Part shown: in pieces, positions 1 to 5,947 of the stretch | Position numbering within the stretch: position 1 is the first letter of the stretch | How the letters are laid out: each line of letters starts with the position of its first letter | Source: Alphaproteobacteria bacterium | GTDB taxonomy: Bacteria > Pseudomonadota > Alphaproteobacteria > Zavarziniales > Zavarziniaceae | NCBI GenBank assembly: GCA_021774355.1 | Contig: JAJFJE010000364.1 | Location: 1 to 6,054 of the forward strand | Reading direction: 5' to 3' | Length of the DNA stretch: 6,054 bases | Made by a program: the position numbers and the translations under genes | The notes under the pieces: generated by a model | What the model saw: only the letters and a program-made list of their open reading frames with translations | The model's database searches: none | Told to the model about the DNA's origin: nothing

Positions 1-10
1 GTTCGCCACT

Positions 11-59
11 GGTAACCGGCTGCCGCGGCGGCCGTCGCCGCGCCGCGCCAGCCGGGACC
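11..59 (-). terminator. GC-rich hairpin at the 3' end of the operon
   Basis: Bases 16-22 pair with 49-55 (7 bp). One C.C mismatch follows at 23/48, then 24-30 pair with 41-47 (7 bp), leaving a 10-nt loop at 31-40. Outside these, 11-13 can pair with 57-59 across a small internal loop. The hairpin starts within about seven bases of the hydrolase stop codon, where a transcript end is expected. There is no T-run after it on the minus strand (the next bases read roughly GTTACC), so it is not a textbook intrinsic terminator. It could be a Rho-assisted or pausing terminator, or an mRNA 3' stabilising stem. The pairing was read directly from the sequence; the function is inferred. Confidence 0.5.
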
Positions 60-61
60 CG

Positions 62-829
62 TCACGACATCCGGCTGGTCCCGCCAAGGGCGAAATCGAG
101 CATGTCGATGACCAGGGCGGGCGGTGCCCTGGTGTGTCCCCCATCGTAACTTTCCAGGCGACACGCGATGCCGCTACCGGCCAGCAGGCTGGCCGCGGCG
201 GCACTGCCGCCGGCGCGCACGGCGGCTTCCGCTCGGCCACAGAGAAGCGCCGCGCGGAATTGATTGGCGCGCAAGCGCGGCAGGCTTTCCGGCTGGCGCC
301 AGCCACACCGGCTGCCCATCACCACCGTGCCGGCATAGCGGTTCGGCGCCACCAGGGGCAGGGCCCAGGACAGGTCGCCGCCCAGCGAAAAGCCGGTCAG
401 GACGACGCGCGCCGGGGCCACGCCGAACTGGTCGATGGCGCTCGACAGGCTTGCCGCGACGGTGGCCGACCACTGGCGGACCGTCGCCGCGAAGGCGCTG
501 CCGCTGCTGTAGCCCTCCGTGCCGGTCGCCCCCGGGGGCAGGATGGCGATGAAGCGGCCGTGTGCCTGATGCTCGCCGGCATAGGTCCGATACATATCGG
601 GCGCGGTGCGGCCGGTCGAGGGCAGGAAGACCACCGCCGGCCAGCGATAACGCCGGTCGAACCGCCGCGGCACGACGATGCGGGTGCCGTCGGCGAGACC
701 GACTCCGACATCGGCCACCGTGCCCGGCCGCGGCCGGGTGCCGCCGCTGCCGCAGGCCGCAAGGCCGGACGCCCCCAGGGCGGCCAGCACGTGCCGCCTG
801 GTCCACCGCCCCGGCGTGCCACCGCTCAT
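62..829 (-). CDS. Tat-type lipoprotein alpha/beta hydrolase (PHB-depolymerase/esterase-like)
   Basis: Predicted 255-residue serine hydrolase anchored outside the cytoplasm. The N-terminus has a twin-arginine motif (TRRHVLA, residues 10-16), a hydrophobic stretch and a lipobox ending in Cys26 (LAAC), so it should be exported by Tat and lipidated. The mature part fits the PHB-depolymerase/LpqC-like esterase fold: a VVFLPSTG strand-turn at 66-73 (oxyanion side), the nucleophile elbow GFSLG at 146-150 with Ser148, and a C-terminal YDGGHT with His232 as likely catalytic base. The usual acidic residue after the sixth strand (GxxD) is replaced by CGRAE at 197-201, so Glu201 may stand in or the acid may lie elsewhere. 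The substrate is unknown; esters of cell-envelope or exogenous polymers are possible. The ATG at 829 was chosen over longer in-frame extensions because it gives the signal peptide and overlaps the mepA stop by four bases (ATGA). No clear Shine-Dalgarno precedes it, which fits translational coupling. It is the last gene of the operon. Confidence 0.78.
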   Translation of the reverse strand: MSGGTPGRWTRRHVLAALGASGLAACGSGGTRPRPGTVADVGVGLADGTRIVVPRRFDRRYRWPAVVFLPSTGRTAPDMYRTYAGEHQAHGRFIAILPPGATGTEGYSSGSAFAATVRQWSATVAASLSSAIDQFGVAPARVVLTGFSLGGDLSWALPLVAPNRYAGTVVMGSRCGWRQPESLPRLRANQFRAALLCGRAEAAVRAGGSAAAASLLAGSGIACRLESYDGGHTRAPPALVIDMLDFALGGTSRMS

Positions 830-1656
830 TGCACCAGCAGCGAGCGGCAGGCGGCCGGCATTGGCGGGCGCCTGGGCGCGGCCGGCCTGGGCGCATTCGG
901 CTTGGGCACCGGGGCCGGCTTGAACCATGATTCGAGGGTGGCGTCGCAGCCGTCGCCGGGCCCGACCGGGTCCTGCGCCTCGCATTGGGGGCTGCCGGGC
1001 GGGCATAGCAGCCGGACATGGAAATGTTCGTCATGACCGAACCACGGCCTGATCTTGCGCAGCCAGCCCCGCTGGCCGGCGGGCAGGCCGTCGCACAGGG
1101 CTTTTTTCAGCCGGTAGTTGACGAAGATCCGGGCCACTTGGGGATCGCTGACGGCGAGCTTCAGCATGGCGACCTGGGCCGGGCCGAAGCGGCCGGACGC
1201 GACCGCCCGGCCGCCGTCGTCAAGCATTGACGGCGGGTCCTTCAGGGCGTCGCGGGATCGCCGGTCCAGCGGCCCGGGGGTGAACAGGATATCGACGTCG
1301 ATGCCCAGCTGATGGCTGCGGTGGCCATAGGGCAGCGGGCCGCCGCGCGGTTGGGCCATGTCGCCGATCAGCAGGGGCTGCAGCCCGGCCTTGGCGACCC
1401 GTGCACCCAGCCGCTCGACATAGTCGATCAACTCGGGGTGGCCCCAATAGCGGTTGCGCCAGCGCCGCAGGGTCTGGAATCCGTTGCCGGTCTCAGGCAG
1501 GGCCACGGCACCCGACAGGCAGCCCCGGGTAACGCCGCCGATAACCCGCGGCGGTCCCCCGGACGGGCCGACCACCGTGCCCCAATCGACCGCCTTGGCC
1601 TGGGCTGTCCCGGCGATCACGGCCGCCAGACACAGCGCCAGGGAAAGCGGCCGCAT
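826..1656 (-). CDS. mepA: Penicillin-insensitive murein endopeptidase MepA (peptidase M74)
   Basis: A 276-residue periplasmic zinc metallopeptidase. Members of this family cleave D-Ala-meso-DAP (and DAP-DAP) cross-links between peptidoglycan strands. A Sec signal peptide is visible at residues 1-20/22 (MRPLSLALCLAAVIAGTAQA). The LAS-type metal motif is complete: HRSHQLGIDVD at 112-122 supplies His115 and Asp122, and HDEHFH at 208-213 supplies His213, with His208 and His211 as active-site residues. These match the E. coli enzyme with an offset of about two residues. Six cysteines (46, 188, 218, 225, 237, 270) match the spacing of the three disulfides known in E. coli MepA, as expected for a periplasmic protein. 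The length equals the family norm (about 274), but residues 246-268 are a Pro/Ala/Arg-rich tail just before the last Cys. The ATG directly abuts the stop codon of the upstream ATP-grasp gene (TAGATG, no gap), and the 3' end overlaps the hydrolase gene. Finding it third in an amidoligase operon is unusual. Confidence 0.93.
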   Translation of the reverse strand: MRPLSLALCLAAVIAGTAQAKAVDWGTVVGPSGGPPRVIGGVTRGCLSGAVALPETGNGFQTLRRWRNRYWGHPELIDYVERLGARVAKAGLQPLLIGDMAQPRGGPLPYGHRSHQLGIDVDILFTPGPLDRRSRDALKDPPSMLDDGGRAVASGRFGPAQVAMLKLAVSDPQVARIFVNYRLKKALCDGLPAGQRGWLRKIRPWFGHDEHFHVRLLCPPGSPQCEAQDPVGPGDGCDATLESWFKPAPVPKPNAPRPAAPRRPPMPAACRSLLVQ

Positions 1657-3147
1657 CTAGAGGCGCCCACGGCTGCGGCGCAGGTCGATGCGCCGCTGAA
1701 AGTCCCGCAGAACCAGCCGGTAAAGCTCGTCCTTCAGGACCGCATCCTCGACACCCATGTCGATGTTGGGATTGTCGTTGATCTCGATGACGAAGATCCC
1801 GCGGTCGTTCTGTTTCAGATCGACACCGTAAAGCCCGTCGCCGACCAGGTTGGCAGCGCGCAAGGCGGTCTGGACCACAGCTTCGGGTGCTTCATCGACC
1901 GTCATCGTCCTGGACGCGCCTTCCGAAAAGCCACCGCCGGATCCGTGCTTGACGATCTGCCAATGCTTTTTCGACATGAAATACTGGCAAACAAAAATTG
2001 GTTGCCGATTCAGGATGCCGACTCGCCAATCGAATTCAGTATACATATATTCCTGGGCCAGGACCATCTGGCTCTCCTTGAACATCGCCTTCAAGATCAC
2101 GGCAAGTTCGTCGATTGTCTGTGCTTTCTTGACGCCGCGCGAAAATGAGCCGTCCGGAATTTTCAGAACCATCGGGAAGTCCAGTTGGCGGACGACGTCG
2201 GCGACACGGTTGCGGCCCAGGATCACGGTCTTGGGCGTCGGGACGTCGTTGGCGCGCAGCAATTCGGCCAGATAGACCTTGTTGGTGCAGCGCAGGATCG
2301 AACGGGGGTCGTCGATCACCGGCATGCCTTCCTTTTCCGCCTTCTTGGCGAAGCGGAAGGTGTGGTGCGGGATCGACGTCGTCTCGCGGATGAACAGGGC
2401 GTCGAACTGCGCCAGCTTGGCATAGTCCCGGCGGGTGATCAGTTCGACGTCGATTCCCATCTCGGCGCCGATGCGGATGAATTTCTGCAAGGTTCGGCCG
2501 TCGCTCGGGGGCAGCTTGTCGTCGGGATCGTGCAGGATCGCCAGGTCGTAGCGGGGATGCGGCCGGGAGCGGGCGCGGACCCAGCGCTTCCGGGTATAGG
2601 CCTCGAGGCCCCGCAGGAACAGGCGATCGCGCTCCGGCGGAATATCGCGCAGCGACAGCAGCTCGATCGCACCGATGGTCCAGGTGCCGTCCTCGAGGCG
2701 GATCTCGACATCGAGCAGGGGGGCCCGGAACCGGGCGAAGACCCGGGCCGCCAGTTCGCCGAACAGGGGCTCGTCGGTCAGCCCGAAATAGACCGGCACG
2801 GTGAAGCTGGCCGCGCGCGGGGTGCGGTCGTCCTTGAGGCAGCGGCGCAGATAGACCGCCAGCTCTCCCAGGGCGCCAAGTGCGCCTTCATAGATGGTCT
2901 TGCGGTCCAGCTCCAGGATTGTGGAGACCGAAGGGATGACCCGGTCGAGGCGGGCCTCGGCCAGCAGCGAGCAGTAGTAGCCGGTCGACAGATAGTCGAA
3001 ATCCCGGGCCAGATTGACGATCCGGGCGTTGCGCGTGGTCAGGCCTTCGGTCTTGTCCAGATAGTCGGCAACCGTCATCACCCGTTGGCCCGGGTCCGGC
3101 CAGCGGAAATCCGCCCGCTTCTCGACGACGATCACATGGGCTGGCAT
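1657..3147 (-). CDS. RLAN-domain RimK-like ATP-grasp ligase
   Basis: A 496-residue cytosolic ATP-dependent carboxylate-amine ligase. ATP-grasp enzymes activate a carboxylate as an acyl phosphate and join it to an amine, often an amino acid. Residues 1 to about 150 match the RLAN (RimK-like ATP-grasp N-terminal) type region. Residues 200-285 look like the RimK pre-ATP-grasp Rossmann-like part (DLAILHDPDD; FDALFIRETTSIPHHTFRFA). The ATP-grasp core runs from about 286 to 480: TNKVYLAELL (288-297), Lys329 in FPMVLKIPDGSFSRGV, QEYMYTEFDWRVGIL (365-379), Asp443 in GVDL and the metal-binding E455-I-N-D-N459. All core motifs are intact. At about 500 residues it is longer than E. coli RimK (300) because of the RLAN region, so true S6 glutamylation should not be assumed. 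The ATG at 3147 overlaps the stop of the GNAT-C39 gene by one base (TGATG) and has GAGAG six bases upstream. The substrate is unknown. A low-GC patch lies within the core (see findings). Confidence 0.88.
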   Translation of the reverse strand: MPAHVIVVEKRADFRWPDPGQRVMTVADYLDKTEGLTTRNARIVNLARDFDYLSTGYYCSLLAEARLDRVIPSVSTILELDRKTIYEGALGALGELAVYLRRCLKDDRTPRAASFTVPVYFGLTDEPLFGELAARVFARFRAPLLDVEIRLEDGTWTIGAIELLSLRDIPPERDRLFLRGLEAYTRKRWVRARSRPHPRYDLAILHDPDDKLPPSDGRTLQKFIRIGAEMGIDVELITRRDYAKLAQFDALFIRETTSIPHHTFRFAKKAEKEGMPVIDDPRSILRCTNKVYLAELLRANDVPTPKTVILGRNRVADVVRQLDFPMVLKIPDGSFSRGVKKAQTIDELAVILKAMFKESQMVLAQEYMYTEFDWRVGILNRQPIFVCQYFMSKKHWQIVKHGSGGGFSEGASRTMTVDEAPEAVVQTALRAANLVGDGLYGVDLKQNDRGIFVIEINDNPNIDMGVEDAVLKDELYRLVLRDFQRRIDLRRSRGRL

Positions 3148-4268
3148 CAGGCGCTCTCGCGTGGCTTGGTTCCGCCCCGGCGGCGGCCCTTCAACAGGAC
3201 GACGGCCTTCTGGTTGCCGCGGCCGAAGCGGGCCATGCGCTCGAATTCGGCGCGGGCGAACGGCATGCGGATCGACTCGTCCCGGCTGCGCCCCTTGTAG
3301 ACGGTGGGGTCGTTGACATAGACGAAATGCTCGTCGACATCGGTCACGGTCACCCAATGGGGTTGCTTCTGCCCGGCAATGCGCCAGACCGATATCAGCA
3401 CGATGGGGATCTCGCCGGCGCGCACCCGCGCCTCGATCTCGGCCACCGAAACGATGCTCCGGTGCAGCGGGATGCCGCGTTCTTCCAGGCCGGCGATCTG
3501 GCCTTCCTGGACCAGCCGGACGACGTCCTTCTTGGTCTGGCCGCGGACCGAGTCGATGAACAGGGTGCCGCCGTCATTGACGAAGACCTCGACCGCGAAG
3601 CCGCGATCCCAGGCCGCCAGGGCCAGGCCGAAAGGGCTGCAGCCGCCATGGCCGGCGGTCATGAAAATGGTTGTCGCCTCGCGCCACAGGGTCAGTTCCT
3701 CCGCCCGGTCGAACGGCACCCCCGGATCGATCGCCGCCATGGCCATCAGCAAGGCGGCCGGACCGCAGGTGAAGTCGAGGCTCTGCTGGAAATAGGGCAC
3801 GGGCAGGTCGGCGGCAGTCGCCGGGTCGGCCAGCGACCGTTCCAGCCGCCAGGCGTCGGCGCCGTCTTCGTAATAGGCGGGATAACGACCGAAGATCCGG
3901 AAGCCGGCGGCCTTGAACAATTTCTGGGCCGGATAATTATCGACCCGGGTCTCCAGCCGCATGGCGGCGCAGTCGCCGTCGCGGGCCGCCTCCATGGCCG
4001 CCTCGATCAGGGACCGCCCCAGGCCCTTGCCGCGGGCTTCGTCCAACAGGGCCACGGAATAGAGCCGGGCGACATAATTATTGCGGTGGAACAGCACCAC
4101 GGCATAGCCGAGGACGGTCCCGCCGCCCTCGGCGACCAGGGTTCGGGCATTGGCCCGGCGGCCCAGCAGATGGCGGAAGCTGCGCCGGCTCAGGCGATCG
4201 CCGGGGAAGCAGCGGGCCTCGATATCGAGCAGGCGGGGCAGGTCGTCAAGGCGGGCCGGGCGGATCAT
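3147..4268 (-). CDS. GNAT acetyltransferase fused to C39-like cysteine peptidase
   Basis: A 373-residue two-domain protein. Residues 1-147 are a GNAT N-acyltransferase: the opening IRPARLDDLPRLLDIEARCF is typical, the acyl-CoA pyrophosphate loop is EARGKGLGRS at 77-86, and NYPAQKLFKAAGF at 111-123 is the classic C-terminal GNAT helix. Residues 155-360 are a papain-fold C39-like peptidase (DUF3335/peptidase_C39_like type). Gln162 probably lines the oxyanion hole, Cys168 (DFTCGPAAL) is the nucleophile, His304 (QPHWVTVTD) the base and Asp320 (YVNDP) the third triad member, so both active sites look complete. There is no signal peptide, membrane segment or ABC transporter domain, unlike C39 bacteriocin exporters, so it should be cytosolic. 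Acylation of an amine and cleavage or transfer of a peptide at a Gly-type site are expected, but the substrate is unknown. The ATG at 4268 opens the GNAT fold directly; an in-frame TTG at 4331 would add 21 residues that look like intergenic sequence. No strong Shine-Dalgarno was seen. It is the first gene of the four-gene operon. Confidence 0.88.
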   Translation of the reverse strand: MIRPARLDDLPRLLDIEARCFPGDRLSRRSFRHLLGRRANARTLVAEGGGTVLGYAVVLFHRNNYVARLYSVALLDEARGKGLGRSLIEAAMEAARDGDCAAMRLETRVDNYPAQKLFKAAGFRIFGRYPAYYEDGADAWRLERSLADPATAADLPVPYFQQSLDFTCGPAALLMAMAAIDPGVPFDRAEELTLWREATTIFMTAGHGGCSPFGLALAAWDRGFAVEVFVNDGGTLFIDSVRGQTKKDVVRLVQEGQIAGLEERGIPLHRSIVSVAEIEARVRAGEIPIVLISVWRIAGQKQPHWVTVTDVDEHFVYVNDPTVYKGRSRDESIRMPFARAEFERMARFGRGNQKAVVLLKGRRRGGTKPRESA

Positions 4269-4403
4269 CGGGCCAAGACAAGCACGGGGCGGGTGGCCCT
4301 TCAAGGCGGCGCAGTGGGCCGGCCGGGCCAAATCGCCGTTTGAATCCGCCGGTCCGCGGGTTTTAGCTGGAACGCCCCCGGTGCGGGCGGGAGGACATCG
4401 GCG
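4269..4403. promoter_or_regulatory. Divergent intergenic region carrying both promoters
   Basis: This 135-bp gap separates the start of the minus-strand operon from the start of the plus-strand acyltransferase gene, so promoters for both must lie here or inside the neighbouring genes. On the plus strand TTGAAT (4340-4345) and TTTAGC (4362-4367) are 16 bases apart and make only a weak sigma70-like pair. On the minus strand TTGAAG (4304-4299) resembles a -35 box, but the hexamer 17 bases further on is poor. No convincing operator dyad was found. The region is locally somewhat more AT-rich around 4330-4370. The location is certain; the promoter boxes are speculative. Confidence 0.4.
4389..4394 (+). 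promoter_or_regulatory. Ribosome binding site of the WS/DGAT gene
   Basis: GGGAGG lies nine bases before the ATG at 4404, a strong match to the anti-Shine-Dalgarno sequence. It supports this ATG as the start and contrasts with the weak or absent sites in front of the genes of the divergent operon. Confidence 0.75.
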
Positions 4404-5888
4404 ATGGAACGGTTGAGCGGGCTCGACGCGTCATTCCTCTATCTGGAGACGCCCAACAACCACATGCATGTGGGGACACTGATGCTCGCCCGGCTGCCCG
4501 ACGGCCATGCCGGCGACTATTTTGCCGCCGTCCGGGCTGTGGTCGACGAAAGGCTGCATCTGGTCAAGGCCTATCGCCGGCGCCTGCTGCCGGTGCCGCT
4601 CGATATCGATCATCCGATCTGGATCGAGGATCCCGACTTCGATCTCGATTTCCACATCCACCACATCGCCGTGCCGCCGCCGGGCGGATTGGCGGCGTTG
4701 CTGGACCTGGTCGGGCACCTGCATGCCCGGCCGCTCAACCGGGCCCGGCCGCTGTGGGAATTCTATGTGATCGAGGGCCTGGCAAGCGGCGAGGTCGCGC
4801 TCTACGCCAAGGTCCATCATTGCGCCATAGACGGGGTCGCCGGTGCGGAATTGATGGTCTCTCTGCTCGATCTGACACCGGCGCCGCGGGTGGTGCCGCC
4901 GCCGGAGCAGGCATGGCGGGGCGAACGGGCGCCCCACGACGCCGAACTGATGGTCCGCGCCGCCCTGCACGGCGTCGTCCAGCCCCTGGCCATGCTGCGC
5001 CGCCTGCCCAAGGTCCTGGGCTATGCCCTGAATGTCGGGCGCCGGGCCCTGGAACCCGGGGCGACCCTGCCGCCGGCACCGTTCCAGGCGCCCCGCACCC
5101 GTTTCAACCGCCCGATCACACCACATCGCCGGCTGGCGGTCGCGACCGTGCCCCTGGCCCGGATCAAGGCCGTCAAGGCCGCCCTGGGGGTGACCGTGAA
5201 CGATGTCGTGCTGGCGCTGTGCGCCGCGATGTTGCGCCGTTACCTCGACGACAGGGACGCGTTGCCGGACAAGCCGCTGATCGCCTTCTGCCCGATCTCG
5301 GTCCGGACCGACGACCAGAAGGGCCAGCAGAACAACCGGGTCTCGGGCATGCTGGTGTCCCTGGCCACCGACATAGCGACGCCCTTGGACCGGCTGCGGG
5401 CGATCGCCGCCTCGACGGCCGATGCCAAGGCCCTGCACAAGGCCCTGCCGGCGGACCTGCTGCGCGACTGGTCGCTATTCGCCGCCCCGCTGGTGGCGGC
5501 CCAGGCCGCGCGCCTCTATGCCCGCTACAAGATCGCCGATTATCACCGGCCGCCGTTCAATGTGATCGTCTCCAATGTCCCCGGCCCGGGCTTTCCGCTC
5601 TATCTGGCGGGGGCGGAGGTCCGGCACATCTATCCCGTCTCGATCCCGACCGACGGCCTGGCCATGAACATCACCGTGCTGTCCTACCGCGACGGCGTCG
5701 AATTCGGCATCACGGCCGACCGCGATGTCGTACCCGACGTCGACGACCTTCTGGCCCTGGTCGGGCCGGCGCTGGACGAGCTGGAGGCGTCGGTCGGTGG
5801 CCATTCCCGGGCCGCGGTGGCAACCGCAGATACCGCAGGCCCGCCCCGGTCGCGCGGACGGCGGGGGGCAAGCCATGGTCGTCCATGA
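4404..5888 (+). CDS. Wax ester synthase / acyl-CoA:diacylglycerol acyltransferase (WS/DGAT)
   Basis: A 494-residue bifunctional acyltransferase of the bacterial WS/DGAT (Acinetobacter AtfA-like) family. It moves an acyl group from acyl-CoA to a fatty alcohol (wax ester) or diacylglycerol (triacylglycerol) at the inner membrane/lipid-body surface. Residues 1-30 open with the typical LSGLDASFLYLETPNNHMHVG. The condensation-type catalytic motif HHCAIDG sits at 138-144, with His139 as catalytic base and Asp143 structural. The preceding PLWEF motif (116-120), the VNDVVLA 'ND' motif (265-271), the VSNVPGP loop (389-395) and the C-terminal GLAMNITVLSYRDGVEFG block (418-435) are all present, so the enzyme should be active. 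Length is slightly above the usual 450-480 because of a low-complexity basic tail from about 465 that looks unconserved. A strong ribosome binding site supports the start. It stands alone, divergent from the operon. Wax ester and TAG activities cannot be separated from sequence alone. Confidence 0.92.
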   Translation: MERLSGLDASFLYLETPNNHMHVGTLMLARLPDGHAGDYFAAVRAVVDERLHLVKAYRRRLLPVPLDIDHPIWIEDPDFDLDFHIHHIAVPPPGGLAALLDLVGHLHARPLNRARPLWEFYVIEGLASGEVALYAKVHHCAIDGVAGAELMVSLLDLTPAPRVVPPPEQAWRGERAPHDAELMVRAALHGVVQPLAMLRRLPKVLGYALNVGRRALEPGATLPPAPFQAPRTRFNRPITPHRRLAVATVPLARIKAVKAALGVTVNDVVLALCAAMLRRYLDDRDALPDKPLIAFCPISVRTDDQKGQQNNRVSGMLVSLATDIATPLDRLRAIAASTADAKALHKALPADLLRDWSLFAAPLVAAQAARLYARYKIADYHRPPFNVIVSNVPGPGFPLYLAGAEVRHIYPVSIPTDGLAMNITVLSYRDGVEFGITADRDVVPDVDDLLALVGPALDELEASVGGHSRAAVATADTAGPPRSRGRRGASHGRP

Positions 5889-5924
5889 CCGCTTTGTCCT
5901 GGTCGAATGGTGTGCCGCGACCGA

Positions 5925-5939
5925 TAGTGATGATCACTA
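5925..5939. repeat. Perfect inverted repeat TAGTGAT-G-ATCACTA
   Basis: Seven-base arms (5925-5931 and 5933-5939) are perfectly complementary around a single central base, about 37 bases after the acyltransferase stop. The one-base centre makes a DNA dyad (protein-binding site) more natural than an RNA hairpin, although a 6-bp stem with a 3-nt loop is also possible. There is no T-run, so it is a poor terminator. It begins the AT-rich right flank. A regulator site is inference only. Confidence 0.45.
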
Positions 5940-5947
5940 CGTTTACG

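Noticed and set aside
830..1006. N-terminal extension of the hydrolase (59 residues)
   Set aside because: It lies inside mepA, is Arg/Ala/Pro-rich, and would bury the Tat/lipobox leader that begins at the ATG at 829.
134..1036. Long plus-strand open frame across the hydrolase and mepA 3' end
   Set aside because: It is antisense to genes with clear catalytic motifs, is rich in Arg/Ala/Gly/Pro with no recognisable domain, and is explained by high-GC codon bias on the opposite strand.
2185..3300. Long plus-strand open frame opposite the ATP-grasp gene
   Set aside because: It mirrors the coding frame of an intact ATP-grasp gene, and its product is a Gln/Asp/Arg/Gly-rich sequence with no family features.
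4269..4331. Upstream TTG extension of the GNAT-C39 protein (21 more residues)
   Set aside because: The GNAT fold begins right at the ATG at 4268; the extension has no domain, uses a rare start codon and runs into the promoter region.
3327..4343. Long plus-strand open frame opposite the GNAT-C39 gene
   Set aside because: Antisense shadow: His/Gln/Gly-rich product, no ribosome binding site or domain, while the minus-strand frame has two complete enzyme domains.
4431..5438. Minus-strand open frame opposite the WS/DGAT gene
   Set aside because: Antisense shadow of a gene with all WS/DGAT motifs; its product shows no recognisable motif.
5901..5922. Small hairpin GGTCG...CGACC after the WS/DGAT stop as a terminator
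   Set aside because: Only a 5-bp stem with a 12-nt loop and no T-run; expected by chance in GC-rich DNA.
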